In this document: piece after piece, positions 18,707 to 28,339 of the stretch
How positions within the stretch are numbered: the first letter of the stretch is position 1
How the letters are laid out: each line of letters opens with the position of its first letter
Source of the DNA: Thalassospira sp.
GTDB taxonomy: Bacteria; Pseudomonadota; Alphaproteobacteria; Rhodospirillales; Thalassospiraceae
Direction: 5' to 3'
Length of the DNA: 60,947 nt
Assembly: GCF_002709775.1 (NCBI RefSeq)
Contig: NZ_PAQR01000009.1
Coordinates: forward strand, 1 to 60,947
The notes under the pieces: generated by a model
Databases searched by the model: none
Told to the model about the DNA's origin: nothing
What the model saw: the letters and a program-made list of their open reading frames with translations, nothing else
Translations under genes and position numbers: made by a program

Positions 18707-19750
18707 ATGCCCAAACCAGTAAAAAGTGCCTTGGCACACCTGCAGACCAAAGGTCGTATTGCCCTGGCAGTTGCAGCCTTCGGCATGTTGTTGGCAGGTT
18801 GCGCTGAAACGCAGCTTGCCGTTCATGGCGTCAAAAGACTTGGTGGGCAGTCCCAACCGGCACAGGTTGGTAATTACAAGATCGGCAATCCCTATGAGAT
18901 TGCCGGTCAGTGGTACTATCCGGCAGTGGATTATGAATATACCGAAACCGGTATCGCATCATGGTATGGGCCGAAATTCCATGGCAAGAAAACGGCCAAC
19001 GGTGAAATCTTCGATCAATACGAAGTTTCCGCAGCCCATCGTACTCTGCCGCTTCCAAGCATCGTTCGCGTGACCAACCTTGAAAACGGCAAGTCCATCA
19101 AGGTCCGGGTCAATGATCGCGGACCGTTTGCCCATGGCCGCATCATTGATATGTCCCGCCGCGCGGCCCAACTTTTGGGCTTTGAACGTAAAGGCACGGC
19201 GAAGGTGATGGTTGAAGTGATTGAGGCCGAAAGCCGCCAGATCGCTGCAATCGCGCAGGGCAAAGCCGCACCACAAGTAACTGTCGCCGAACAGAATACC
19301 GTCAGTGCCGCTCCGCGTGATGTTGTCGAAACCGTGCGCCTCGATGATGGCCCGATCACCGACAGCGGGGAACCCACAACTTCCCACATCAAACTGACAC
19401 CACCATCCTCAAGTGCGAGTGTCGAAACCGCACCGCTTGATGGTGTGGTCGAGGAAGCAGCTATTGTCGAAGTCACACCGGTCACATCATCGTCAATCTA
19501 TGTTCAGGCCGGTGCCTTTTCGATCTATGACAACGCGCTGAACCTGCGTAATCGCCTTTATGATCTTGCCCCCAGCAAGATCGAACCGATCGACGTAAAA
19601 GGCACGACCTTTTACCGTGTACGCCTCGGCCCGCTTGAAACCGTGCCCGAAGCAGACATTCTTTTGGAACGTGTAATTGCCACTGGTCAGAATGGCGCAA
19701 AAGTTGTTGTTGAGTGCGCGGATGGCGGCTCTGCAACATCTGGGTGTTGA
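18707..19750 (+). CDS. rlpA: Septal ring lytic transglycosylase RlpA
   Basis: A 347-residue lipoprotein: hydrophobic signal followed by lipobox LLAGC with the acylated cysteine at residue 32. A double-psi beta-barrel domain (about 80-175) holds GIASWYGPKFHGKKTANGE and RVNDRGPFAHGRIIDMS with catalytic-type Glu and Asp. A proline- and threonine-rich linker leads to a C-terminal SPOR domain (about 260-345), which binds denuded glycan at the septum. ATG at 18707 follows GCGGGGA; an ATG 11 codons earlier would disturb the signal. It is followed by a D,D-carboxypeptidase. Confidence 0.94.
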   Translation: MPKPVKSALAHLQTKGRIALAVAAFGMLLAGCAETQLAVHGVKRLGGQSQPAQVGNYKIGNPYEIAGQWYYPAVDYEYTETGIASWYGPKFHGKKTANGEIFDQYEVSAAHRTLPLPSIVRVTNLENGKSIKVRVNDRGPFAHGRIIDMSRRAAQLLGFERKGTAKVMVEVIEAESRQIAAIAQGKAAPQVTVAEQNTVSAAPRDVVETVRLDDGPITDSGEPTTSHIKLTPPSSSASVETAPLDGVVEEAAIVEVTPVTSSSIYVQAGAFSIYDNALNLRNRLYDLAPSKIEPIDVKGTTFYRVRLGPLETVPEADILLERVIATGQNGAKVVVECADGGSATSGC

Positions 19751-19892
19751 TCGAAAAAAGCTGGTTATGCTACCGCTTTAACGCACTGACCATGCGGTGT
19801 TGCACAATTCTGCCGAATTTGCGACATAAGCAAAATAGCGGATACACCGGGTCCCGGTGGTTAGAGAATTTATTTTACAGGGTTTGAATGCC

Positions 19893-21071
19893 ATGACTTT
19901 TATGCCGCCAGTTCCGTTCAAAAACACTCTGAACCGGGTAGTGGCCGGGGCCGTTATTCTTGGCTCCGTCATGGCAATATCGATGACTTCCGCAAGCGCA
20001 CAGGCAATTGAAACCAATGCGCGCGAAGCCTTCATTATGGATTTTGATACCGGGGCCGTGTTGCTCGACAAGGAAGGGGATACCCTTACCGAGCCAGCCT
20101 CGATGACCAAAATGATGACCGTCCATATGCTGTTCAAGTATATCAAGGACGGTCGTGTTTCCATGGACGACACCTTCCACGTCAGTGAGAAAGCCTGGCG
20201 CAAGGGTGGATCGAAAATGTTTGTCGAGGTGAACTCCAACGTCTCGGTCTCTGACCTGCTGCACGGTATTATCGTTCAATCTGGCAATGACGCGGCCATC
20301 GTGGTTGCCGAAGGCCTTGGCGGCTCGGAAGAAGCCTTTGCCGAGGCAATGACAGAAGAAGCGCGCGCAATCGGAATGACCAAGTCGGTCTTTAAAAATG
20401 CCACCGGATGGCCGGCAGAAGGGCACCTTGTCACAGTTCATGATCTGGCGATCCTTGCCCGCGACACCATTCGCAACTTCCCGGATCTTTACGAGCTCTA
20501 TTCCGTTAAGGAATTCACCTATAACGGCATCCGCCAGCCAAACCGTAACCCGCTTCTGGGAACCAGTGCCGGCGTTGATGGCCTTAAAACCGGTCATACC
20601 GAAACAGCCGGTTACGGTCTTACGGCCTCGGCAGAGCGCGATGGCCGTCGTTTGATTATTGTCGTAAACGGCTTGGACTCTGTGCGTGAACGTCGCACGG
20701 AATCACAAAAGCTCCTTGATTGGGGTTTCCGCGAGTTTGATAACTATGACCTGTTTGCTGAAGGCGAAACCGTCAGCTCCGCCAATGTCTGGCTTGGCTC
20801 GGAAACCAAGGTTGATCTGGTTGCAGACAAGGACATTCTTCTGACCTTGCCGCGCAGTGCCAGCCGCGACATGAAGGTTTCGGTCGTTTATGACGGACCA
20901 GTACCGGCCCCGATCACGCAGGGCGATCAGATCGCAACGCTCAAGGTCGAAGTTCCCGATCAGGACACCATCGAATTCCCGCTTTATGCTGCACATGATG
21001 TCGGCCGCCTTGGCTTTGTCGGCCGTATCGGTGCTGCGATTAAATACCTTCTCTGGGGGGCAAACGGGTGA
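19893..21071 (+). CDS. dacC: D-alanyl-D-alanine carboxypeptidase (DacC/PBP5-6 family)
   Basis: A 392-residue low-molecular-weight penicillin-binding protein. After a signal peptide ending near SASAQ (residue 37) come the three active-site motifs: SMTK at 70-73, SGN at 130-132 and KTG at 232-234. The C-terminal PBP5 domain (about 290-375) ends with a hydrophobic/amphipathic tail for membrane association. It trims the terminal D-Ala of peptidoglycan stems. The ATG at 19893 gives a standard signal peptide. Its TGA overlaps the GTG start of tmk (GTGA), so the two are translationally coupled. Confidence 0.95.
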   Translation: MTFMPPVPFKNTLNRVVAGAVILGSVMAISMTSASAQAIETNAREAFIMDFDTGAVLLDKEGDTLTEPASMTKMMTVHMLFKYIKDGRVSMDDTFHVSEKAWRKGGSKMFVEVNSNVSVSDLLHGIIVQSGNDAAIVVAEGLGGSEEAFAEAMTEEARAIGMTKSVFKNATGWPAEGHLVTVHDLAILARDTIRNFPDLYELYSVKEFTYNGIRQPNRNPLLGTSAGVDGLKTGHTETAGYGLTASAERDGRRLIIVVNGLDSVRERRTESQKLLDWGFREFDNYDLFAEGETVSSANVWLGSETKVDLVADKDILLTLPRSASRDMKVSVVYDGPVPAPITQGDQIATLKVEVPDQDTIEFPLYAAHDVGRLGFVGRIGAAIKYLLWGANG

Positions 21072-21724
21072 CATCGAAGCCCGGTTTGTTCATCAGTTTT
21101 GAAGGCGGTGAAGGCAGCGGAAAATCCACCCAGATACGCCGTCTCGAAAAGTGGTTTCGCGATCAGGGCAAGGATGTTGTGGTCACACGCGAACCTGGCG
21201 GATCGCCGGGTGCGGAGGAAATCCGCAATCTTCTTCTGACCGGGGATCCGGGCCGCTGGGATGCCGTCACAGAAGCGCTTTTGATGTTCGCATCGCGCCG
21301 GGATCATGTCGAACGGACCATTCGCCCGGCCCTTGATTGCGGCAAGGTTGTTCTCTGTGATCGATTTGCCGATTCATCGGTTGCCTATCAGGGATACGGG
21401 CATGGCCTTGGCGCGGACTATATCCGCAACCTCTGGAAGCTTGCGATTGGTGACTTCAAGCCCGATCTCACCCTGATTTTTGACCTGCCGATCGAGCTTG
21501 GTCTTGAACGCGCTGGCGCACGTTTTGCCAATGTCAGTGCTGCCGAGGACCGCTTTGAACGTATGGGGCTGGAATTTCATCAGCGCCTGCGCGATGGTTT
21601 TCGTGAAATCGCCTCAAATGAAACTGAGCGTTGCTCTGTCATTGACGCCAGCGGTGACGTTGAGGCGGTCAGTGAACGCGTGATTGCCGCCGTGCAAAAC
21701 CGAATTGCCGGGCAGGGGGCCTGA
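21068..21724 (+). CDS. tmk: Thymidylate kinase
   Basis: A 218-residue kinase forming dTDP from dTMP. The P-loop FEGGEGSGKST is at residues 9-19, and the DRFADSSVAYQGYG segment supplies the dTMP-binding DR motif; a LID region rich in arginine follows near 150. The GTG start overlaps the upstream carboxypeptidase stop by 4 bases. The stop is 7 bases before holB, an order (tmk-holB) found in many bacteria. Confidence 0.96.
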   Translation: MTSKPGLFISFEGGEGSGKSTQIRRLEKWFRDQGKDVVVTREPGGSPGAEEIRNLLLTGDPGRWDAVTEALLMFASRRDHVERTIRPALDCGKVVLCDRFADSSVAYQGYGHGLGADYIRNLWKLAIGDFKPDLTLIFDLPIELGLERAGARFANVSAAEDRFERMGLEFHQRLRDGFREIASNETERCSVIDASGDVEAVSERVIAAVQNRIAGQGA

Positions 21725-21731
21725 ACGCGAT

Positions 21732-22838
21732 ATGGCCAAGGACGACCTTCCCGAAGAAGAAAACCCGTTTGAACCCCGCCGCAATGACGCGCTTCTGGGG
21801 CATGAAGAGGCCGAAAAGGTCATTCTCGATGCCTGGAACAGCAAACGCATGCACCATGCCTGGTTGCTATGCGGTCCCAAAGGGATAGGTAAGGCGACAC
21901 TGGCCTATCGCATGGCACGTTTTATCCTGTCAGGTGGCGGCGAAAATGGCGGTGCAGGGCTATTTGGCGATCAGAGCGACGGCCTTTATGTTGATCCCGA
22001 AGATCCGGTAGCACGGCGTATTGCCGGTGGCGGGCACGGCGATCTCAAGGTTGTTGAACGCCAGTACGATGACAAGAAAAAGCGTCTGCAGGGTGAAATC
22101 ACGGTCGCCAATGTTCGTACCGTTGGCAATTTCATGTCCAAGACCTCTGCCGAGGGGGGCTGGCGAATTGTTATTGTCGATGCGGCTGATGAGCTGAACC
22201 GCAACGCAGCCAACGCAATCCTCAAGGTTCTGGAAGAACCGCCATCAAACGCGATGATGATTCTGGTTGCGCATCATCCGGGGCGGCTGCTGCCAACCAT
22301 ACGCTCACGCTGTCGGCGTCTTAACCTTGGTCCGCTTGAAGATCATCAGGTTGTTGATCTTCTGGGCCGCTATTGCCCGGAGATGGATCTCGGTGCGCGG
22401 GACGCGCTGTCTGGTCTGGCCGAAGGCAGTATCGGGCGGGCGCTTCGGCTTCACGATGTTGGCGGGTTGGAGCTTTATACAGAGCTTGTCGATATCATCG
22501 CGGCACTTCCCAACGCCGATGTCGCAGCCCAACACAAGTTTGCGGAACGATTTTCACCTGCAGACAAGGACGCAGCCTTTGCCACCATCACCGAACTTCT
22601 GCATTGGTGGCTTGCCCGCATGATCCGCTTTGCCGCCACGGGGCAGGCGCCCCGCGAGGTCGTTGAGGGTGAATTGCCCGCCATGCAACGCATGGCTGCC
22701 GCGCAACCGCTTGATCAATGGCTGGAGGTATGGGAAAAGATCAACGAACTGATGGGCGCGACCCGCGGTTTGCATCTTGATCGCAAGCAGGCCTTGCTGA
22801 ATGCATTCTTCATGCTTGAAGAAACCATGCGAACCTGA
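21732..22838 (+). CDS. holB: DNA polymerase III subunit delta prime
   Basis: A 368-residue clamp-loader AAA+ protein. Walker A is CGPKGIGKATLAYR (47-60), with an intact lysine, and the sensor/arginine-finger-like stretch IRSRCRRLNLGPL is near 200. NAANAILKVLEEPP is the hallmark Walker B-adjacent region. The ATG at 21732 is preferred over an upstream in-frame start that would overlap tmk. It ends 33 bases before a terminator and completes the envelope-tmk-holB run. Confidence 0.94.
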   Translation: MAKDDLPEEENPFEPRRNDALLGHEEAEKVILDAWNSKRMHHAWLLCGPKGIGKATLAYRMARFILSGGGENGGAGLFGDQSDGLYVDPEDPVARRIAGGGHGDLKVVERQYDDKKKRLQGEITVANVRTVGNFMSKTSAEGGWRIVIVDAADELNRNAANAILKVLEEPPSNAMMILVAHHPGRLLPTIRSRCRRLNLGPLEDHQVVDLLGRYCPEMDLGARDALSGLAEGSIGRALRLHDVGGLELYTELVDIIAALPNADVAAQHKFAERFSPADKDAAFATITELLHWWLARMIRFAATGQAPREVVEGELPAMQRMAAAQPLDQWLEVWEKINELMGATRGLHLDRKQALLNAFFMLEETMRT

Positions 22839-22871
22839 CATCACTGCCCACATACCGAAATAATGACCATC

Positions 22872-22897
22872 ACGGCCCATTTCGGGCCGTTTTGTTT
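22872..22897 (+). terminator. Terminator-like hairpin between holB and metG
   Basis: Arms ACGGCCC and GGGCCGT with a 5-base loop are followed by TTTGTTT. It fits an intrinsic terminator for the holB transcript but ends only 28 bases before the metG ATG, so it could also lie inside the metG leader if metG is transcribed by read-through. Confidence 0.75.
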
Positions 22898-22924
22898 CAC
22901 GACTTGCGCGAAGGATTTGCGATC

Positions 22925-24490
22925 ATGACCGGGCACAAACAGCCCTATTACATCACGACACCGATCTATTACGTCAATGACAAGCCCCATATCGGCCATG
23001 CCTATACCACGCTTGCCTGTGACGTTCTGGCCCGGTTCAAGCGCCTGGACGGTTATGACGTGATGTTCCTGACCGGAACCGATGAACATGGTCAGAAGGT
23101 CGACAAATCGGCCGCGGCCAAGGGCATTGATCCGCAAACCTTCACCGATCAGGTGTCGCAGAACTTCCGCGATCTGGCCGTTCATATGAATTATTCCAAT
23201 GATGACTTCATCCGCACCACGGAAGAACGTCACAAGAAGGCCTGCCAGGCGCTTTGGAATACACTGCTTGAAAAGGGCGAGATTTATCTTGGTTCCTATG
23301 ATGGCTGGTACTCAGTCCGGGATGAGGCATTCTACGCCGAAAAGGAACTGATCGAAAAAGACGGCGAAAAAATCGCGCCCACTGGCGCACCGGTCGAGTG
23401 GGTGTCAGAGCCCAGCTATTTCTTCAAGCTTTCTGCCTGGGGCGACCGTCTACTGGAATTCTATGAGCAGAACCCGGATTTCATCGCACCGCAGTCGCGC
23501 CGCAACGAAGTGATCAGCTTTGTGAAGGGCGGCATGCATGATCTTTCGGTCTCACGCACCAGCTTCAAATGGGGCGTTCCGGTCCCGGGTGATGAAGACC
23601 ATGTCATGTATGTCTGGCTGGATGCGCTGACCAACTATCTGACTGCCATCGGCTATCCCGATGCGGATCCGGCCAAGCTTGAAAAATACTGGCCGGCAGA
23701 CCTTCATATGGTTGGCAAGGATATCCTGCGCTTCCACGCCGTTTATTGGCCGGCATTCTTGCTGGCAGCTGGTATTCAGCCGCCCAAGCGTGTCTTTGCC
23801 CATGGCTGGTGGACCAACGAAGGTCAGAAGATCTCCAAATCGATCGGCAACGTCATTGATCCGTACGATCTGACCGAAAAATACGGTCTGGATCAGACGC
23901 GTTACTTCCTGATGCGCGAAGTACCATTTGGCAATGATGGCGACTTTGCCCATCGTGCCATGGTCAACCGCATGAACAGCGAACTTGCCAATGACCTTGG
24001 CAATATGTGCCAGCGCGTGTTGTCGATGATCCACAAGAACTGCAACGCGGCGATCCCTACACCGGGCGCGCTCACCGATGCAGACAAGGAAATCCTCAGC
24101 AAGGCGCATGGCATGCTTGATACCGTGCGTCCGCTGTTTGACGAACAGGCCTTTAACAAGGGGCTTGAAGCGATCTGGAGCCTTGTTGGCGATGCCAACC
24201 GCTATGTTGATGAAATGGCGCCATGGGGGCTGAAAAAGACCGATCCGGCACGCATGGAGACAGTTCTCTATGTCCTGGCGGAAGTCATTCGCCATGTCGG
24301 TATTCTTGTACAGCCGATCATGCCGGACTCGGCCGCGAAGATTCTGGATCTTCTGGTGCTGGGCGATGATCAGCGCGGCTTTGAAGCACTTGGTCCGGAC
24401 AATGCCCTGAAACCGGGTTCGGAAATCCCGAAACCGGCCGGTGTTTTCCCGCGCTATGTCGAGACCGAAGACGAAGGAGAGAAGGCATGA
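22925..24490 (+). CDS. metG: Methionyl-tRNA synthetase
   Basis: A 521-residue class I synthetase. The HIGH motif is at 22-25 (PHIGHAY) and the KMSKS equivalent is KISKS at 302-306. The four-cysteine zinc knuckle of E. coli-type MetG is not seen, and the C-terminal dimerisation domain is absent, fitting the shorter MetG2 type. ATG at 22925 with AAGGA upstream was chosen over a TTG 11 codons earlier. Its TGA overlaps the tatD ATG by 4 bases. Confidence 0.96.
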   Translation: MTGHKQPYYITTPIYYVNDKPHIGHAYTTLACDVLARFKRLDGYDVMFLTGTDEHGQKVDKSAAAKGIDPQTFTDQVSQNFRDLAVHMNYSNDDFIRTTEERHKKACQALWNTLLEKGEIYLGSYDGWYSVRDEAFYAEKELIEKDGEKIAPTGAPVEWVSEPSYFFKLSAWGDRLLEFYEQNPDFIAPQSRRNEVISFVKGGMHDLSVSRTSFKWGVPVPGDEDHVMYVWLDALTNYLTAIGYPDADPAKLEKYWPADLHMVGKDILRFHAVYWPAFLLAAGIQPPKRVFAHGWWTNEGQKISKSIGNVIDPYDLTEKYGLDQTRYFLMREVPFGNDGDFAHRAMVNRMNSELANDLGNMCQRVLSMIHKNCNAAIPTPGALTDADKEILSKAHGMLDTVRPLFDEQAFNKGLEAIWSLVGDANRYVDEMAPWGLKKTDPARMETVLYVLAEVIRHVGILVQPIMPDSAAKILDLLVLGDDQRGFEALGPDNALKPGSEIPKPAGVFPRYVETEDEGEKA

Positions 24491-25299
24491 ATGTCGCCCT
24501 TGTCGACAGCCACTGCCATCTGGACTACCCGCAATTCTCCGATGATCTGAGCGGAACGCTTGCGCGCGCCAAAAATGCCGGTGTTGGCATGATGGTCAGC
24601 ATCGGCGTCAAACTGACGACCTTTGACAAGGTTCGCGCGGTCGCTGAGCAATCTGATCATATCTATTGCACGATTGGCGTTCATCCGCACGAAGCGGGCG
24701 AGGAGGGGCTTTCAAGCCCCGATGCCCTGATCGCAAAGGCATCTGATCCGAAAGTCATCGGCATTGGCGAAAGCGGGCTTGATTATTTCTATGACAACGC
24801 CCCGCGCGACGCGCAGCAGGAAAGCTTCCGTGCACATATCGCGGCGTGTCGTGAAACGGGTTTGCCCTTGATCGTGCATACGCGCGACGCGGACGATGAC
24901 ACGATGGATATTCTTGAAGAAGAATATGAAAAGGGGCCGTTTACCGGCGTCATTCACTGCTTTTCCAGTTCGGCCATGCTGGCACAGCGCGCGCTTAGGA
25001 TCGGGTTCTATATTTCCTGTTCGGGTATTATTACCTTCAATTCAGCCAAGGAAATCCGCGCTGCACTTGAAGATGTGCCGCTGGACCGACTGTTGGTGGA
25101 AACAGATGCGCCGTATCTGGCTCCTGTGCCCAAACGCGGCAAACCGAACGAACCCAGCTATGTCGCCCACACAGCTGCCAAACTGGCGGAAATCAAGGGC
25201 GTTACTGTCGAAGAGATCACGCAGATCACGACCGATAACTTCTTCAAACTGTTCACAAAGGCAGACCGCAAAAATCTGCTGGCGCTGGGAGCAGAGTAA
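24487..25299 (+). CDS. TatD-family metal-dependent hydrolase (YcfH type)
   Basis: A 270-residue TIM-barrel hydrolase. Metal and active-site motifs appear in order: SHCHLD (8-13), TIGVHPHE, GIGESGLDYFYD, LIVHTRDAD, GVIHCFSS and VETDAPYLAP. TatD-family proteins act as 3'-5' DNA exonucleases or D-aminoacyl-tRNA deacylases, and the true role of this subgroup is open. ATGA overlap with metG and 2-base spacing to the next gene give a tightly packed metG-tatD-MBL operon, conserved in alphaproteobacteria. Confidence 0.92.
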   Translation: MNVALVDSHCHLDYPQFSDDLSGTLARAKNAGVGMMVSIGVKLTTFDKVRAVAEQSDHIYCTIGVHPHEAGEEGLSSPDALIAKASDPKVIGIGESGLDYFYDNAPRDAQQESFRAHIAACRETGLPLIVHTRDADDDTMDILEEEYEKGPFTGVIHCFSSSAMLAQRALRIGFYISCSGIITFNSAKEIRAALEDVPLDRLLVETDAPYLAPVPKRGKPNEPSYVAHTAAKLAEIKGVTVEEITQITTDNFFKLFTKADRKNLLALGAE

Positions 25300-25301
25300 C
25301 A

Positions 25302-26075
25302 GTGACCAAAGTAACCATTCTTGGCTGCGGCTCCTCAAACGGTGTGCCATCGGTTGGCCTTGGATGGGGCAAGTGTGACCCGGACAACCCGAAAAACCGG
25401 CGTTTGCGAAGCTCGATCCTGATCGAGGAGGCGGGCAAAAAGATCCTTGTCGATGTAACGCCAGATTTTCGTCAGCAGGCATTAACGCATAATATCAACC
25501 ATGTTGATGCGATCCTGTTTACCCATTCGCATGCAGATCACGTGCATGGCATTGATGACGTGCGCTGGCTGAATGTCGCGATGGAACGTCCAATCGATAT
25601 CTATGCCAATGCGCGAACGATCTCTGACATTGATCATCGCTTCAATTACGTCTTCACACCGCTGCCAGAAGGCGTTGAGTTCTATTTCAAGCCTGTTTTG
25701 ATCCCGCATGTCATCACAGGACCGATCACGCCAGCAGGGGTGCCGATAACCGTTTTCTCCCAGGATCACGGTTATGGTGAGACGCTTGGCTTTAAAATAG
25801 GGAAGTTTGCCTATTCAACCGACGTGGTGGAATTCCCCGAAGAGTCCAAACAGCATCTCTATGATCTGGATGTCTGGGTGGTGGATTGCTTGCGCCATCG
25901 TCCACACAACACACATGCACATCTCGAAAAGCTTCTGGGCTGGGTCGAGGAATTCAAACCCAAGCAGGTCTACATGACCCACATGAGCATCCAGTTCGAT
26001 TACGCACAGGCAATGGCCGACACCCCAGATCACGTCGAACCATCTTATGACGGCCTGGTTATTGAAGTGAATTAA
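25302..26075 (+). CDS. Metallo-beta-lactamase fold hydrolase, PhnP-like
   Basis: A 257-residue MBL protein with the metal site THSHADHVHGIDD near residues 68-80 and later conserved residues STDVVEF and YMTHMSIQFDY. PhnP-like phosphodiesterases cleave cyclic ribose phosphates or similar, but here no phn genes are nearby, so the substrate is unknown. It starts with GTG 2 bases after tatD. The 180 bases downstream (26076-26255) hold an AT-rich repeat region and no gene. Confidence 0.88.
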   Translation: MTKVTILGCGSSNGVPSVGLGWGKCDPDNPKNRRLRSSILIEEAGKKILVDVTPDFRQQALTHNINHVDAILFTHSHADHVHGIDDVRWLNVAMERPIDIYANARTISDIDHRFNYVFTPLPEGVEFYFKPVLIPHVITGPITPAGVPITVFSQDHGYGETLGFKIGKFAYSTDVVEFPEESKQHLYDLDVWVVDCLRHRPHNTHAHLEKLLGWVEEFKPKQVYMTHMSIQFDYAQAMADTPDHVEPSYDGLVIEVN

Positions 26076-26130
26076 GCGTCAAAACGCCAGAGGTGAGGTC
26101 AGCATATCTTCCCCCAAACGCCACACCATT

Positions 26131-26163
26131 AAGTTCTATCATAAGTTCTATAATATATATTAT
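26131..26163. repeat. AT-rich direct repeat and palindrome between convergent genes
   Basis: AAGTTCTAT occurs at 26131 and again at 26143 (12-base period) and runs into the perfect palindrome ATAATATATATTAT at 26150-26163. It sits between the MBL gene and the 3' end of tctE. It may simply be an AT-rich terminator region; the GTTCTAT core recurs in the operator at 31731. Confidence 0.4.
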
Positions 26164-26255
26164 GACAAATAATGATTAACCCGGATACGTGGCATTCATC
26201 AAACTAATCAATATCTTACGATCTGTTGCTCTCACGTGCACCCGTCTCATAGCGG

Positions 26256-27677
26256 CTAAACACCAGCACTTCTGTTTTCTGCTCCCAGATCAAAACGGAT
26301 ACTGAAGATGCACCCGCTGTGGTCTTTAGGCTGGGTCAACCTCACCTTGGTGTCGTGACGTGCGGCGATCTCTTTGACAATGGATAAGCCCAAACCGCAT
26401 CCCTCGTCATATCCTGCGTCGCTCATCCGGTAGAACCGCTTGAAGACGTCCTTGCGATGTTCGACGGGAATGCCCGGGCCATTATCTTCAACGGTCAATG
26501 TCACCTTGTTGGCCGCTTCATCCTGTTCAAGTCTCACTGTCACAGCGCTGCCCGTTGGGCAATATGTCAGCGCATTGTGGACAAGGTTCTTCAGAAGCTC
26601 CTCGATCAGGGTCGCATCGCCCATGATCAATGTCGGCTCCGTGATGCCTTCATAGCCAAGATCAATGCCGCGTTCGATTGCGACCGGAACCTTTGAACCG
26701 GTTACCGCACGGGTAATTTCATAAAGATCAATCTTGTTAAACGGCCGGCCAGCAAGGCCTTCCGGGGCTGCGCGTGCAGACGCCAGCAACTGATTGGCCA
26801 GATGCGATGTCTGGCGCGTCGAGGCCGCGATAGTTTCCATGATCTGACGGACTTTCTCCGGATCTTCTTCTCGTTGGCCAAGTTCTGCCTGGGTTCTCAG
26901 CGCTGCCAACGGCGTTCTGAGCTGATGTGCTGCGTCCGCTGTGAAGCGCTGCATGGTCTTGAGGCTGTTTTCCAGTCGCCCGAAAAGCTGGTTGATCGCA
27001 CCAACCAAATGACGCACCTCGATCGGCACATCGTGTAAAATCGGCCGCAAATCGCTAGGTGAACGCCGGTTAAGTGCCTCTTCAAGCCGTGCCAACGGTT
27101 TCAGGCCCTGCCCGATCCCGAACCAGACGATCATCGCCGCAATCACAATCAGCAAAATCTGCCGGGCCGCAGCACTGGCCAGAATATCCTCACTCAATCG
27201 CGTGCGCGTTCCCATCGTTTCGGCAACAAGCACTTGAAAACGCGTGGCTTTTCGGACACTGGCCACATAACGCGACAGCGCCCCAATCCGTACAGTCTCG
27301 CCATTATAGACCGCATCATAGAAAACCGGTTCTTCCCGGAGCGGCAGGAACCGTTCGGGTACCGGCGGCAAGTCTTCATATCCGGTAATGAATTCGCCCT
27401 GTGCGGTACTGACCTGATAGAAAACACGATCCTCTGCCGCACTGGTCAGCATCTCAAGCGCGACATACGGCACATCGACTTCGATCTTGCCACCGATCAG
27501 GACAACACGATCAGCAATAGCTAATGCAGAACTTAAAAGTGCACGATCAAACGCCTGATTTGTCGAGTTAACTGCATTACTACGAACTTCAAGCAGCATC
27601 AGGGAGCTGACCACCAAAAGCGGGATCAGGAGCGAAATCACAAGCCTGCGCCGGAGCGACCGGTTACGCCATTTCAT
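26256..27677 (-). CDS. tctE: Sensor histidine kinase, TctE family
   Basis: A 473-residue inner-membrane kinase: membrane helix about 12-30, a periplasmic TctE-type N-terminal domain to about 170, a second helix 172-190, a HAMP-like linker, the H-box FTADAAHQLRTPLAAL with phospho-acceptor H251, and an ATPase domain with N, G1 (DNGPGIP) and G2 (GCGLGLSI) boxes. In relatives TctE senses tricarboxylates. It overlaps the response regulator gene by 4 bases (ATGA). The nearby transporter and orphan binding protein suggest it controls uptake of the same ligand. Confidence 0.92.
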   Translation of the reverse strand: MKWRNRSLRRRLVISLLIPLLVVSSLMLLEVRSNAVNSTNQAFDRALLSSALAIADRVVLIGGKIEVDVPYVALEMLTSAAEDRVFYQVSTAQGEFITGYEDLPPVPERFLPLREEPVFYDAVYNGETVRIGALSRYVASVRKATRFQVLVAETMGTRTRLSEDILASAAARQILLIVIAAMIVWFGIGQGLKPLARLEEALNRRSPSDLRPILHDVPIEVRHLVGAINQLFGRLENSLKTMQRFTADAAHQLRTPLAALRTQAELGQREEDPEKVRQIMETIAASTRQTSHLANQLLASARAAPEGLAGRPFNKIDLYEITRAVTGSKVPVAIERGIDLGYEGITEPTLIMGDATLIEELLKNLVHNALTYCPTGSAVTVRLEQDEAANKVTLTVEDNGPGIPVEHRKDVFKRFYRMSDAGYDEGCGLGLSIVKEIAARHDTKVRLTQPKDHSGCIFSIRFDLGAENRSAGV

Positions 27678-28339
27678 GTCTTTTTCAACAGATAACCCAA
27701 ACCACGCACGGTCTGGATTTTAACATCTGCTGCCTCAACACGTTTGCGCAACCGGCTGATATAAAGCTCTACCGCGTTGGCACTGATATCGTCTTCAAAC
27801 CCGGCAAGTTGATCAACGATCTGTTCCTTGCTCAGAACATGACCAATCCGCATCAGCAAGATCTCAAGGATGTTGAGCTCTCGCTTGGGGATATCGACAT
27901 CAGCACCGTCTATCGTTACCCGGCGCGCCACGGTATCGAAACTCAGCGTACCGCATTTAAGCTGGGTGTTGTGCGTGCCGGCATTGCGCCGCATCAGCGC
28001 CCTCACCCGTGCTTCAAGCTCCACCAGTTCAAACGGTTTGGCAAGATAATCGTCCGCGCCAAGATCCAGCCCCTTGACCCTGTCTTCAATATCGCCGCGC
28101 GCTGTCAGGATAAGCACAGCACTTTCCGCCCCGCGATGGCGCAAACGTTTGAGGATCTCAAGCCCGTCAAGCTTTGGAAGGTTCAGATCAAGAACCACAA
28201 GGTCATATTCCTGGGTGCGCAAAACATCATCGGCTTCCTCGCCGTCGGCAATCAAATCCACAGCATAGCCGGACTGGCGCAAGGAGCGCGCAATTCCATC
28301 GGCCAATGCAGCATGATCTTCGACGACAAGGACTCTCAT
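27674..28339 (-). CDS. tctD: Response regulator, OmpR family, TctD type
   Basis: A 221-residue regulator with a receiver domain (acidic pocket E7-D8, phospho-acceptor D51 in VVLDLNLPKLDG, K101-like lysine in YLAKPFE) and a winged-helix DNA-binding domain (about 125-220, ending VRGLGYLL). It is partner of the overlapping TctE kinase. OmpR-type regulators bind direct repeats spaced about 10-11 bases; a matching repeat lies upstream of tctC at 32569-32588. Confidence 0.94.
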   Translation of the reverse strand: MRVLVVEDHAALADGIARSLRQSGYAVDLIADGEEADDVLRTQEYDLVVLDLNLPKLDGLEILKRLRHRGAESAVLILTARGDIEDRVKGLDLGADDYLAKPFELVELEARVRALMRRNAGTHNTQLKCGTLSFDTVARRVTIDGADVDIPKRELNILEILLMRIGHVLSKEQIVDQLAGFEDDISANAVELYISRLRKRVEAADVKIQTVRGLGYLLKKT

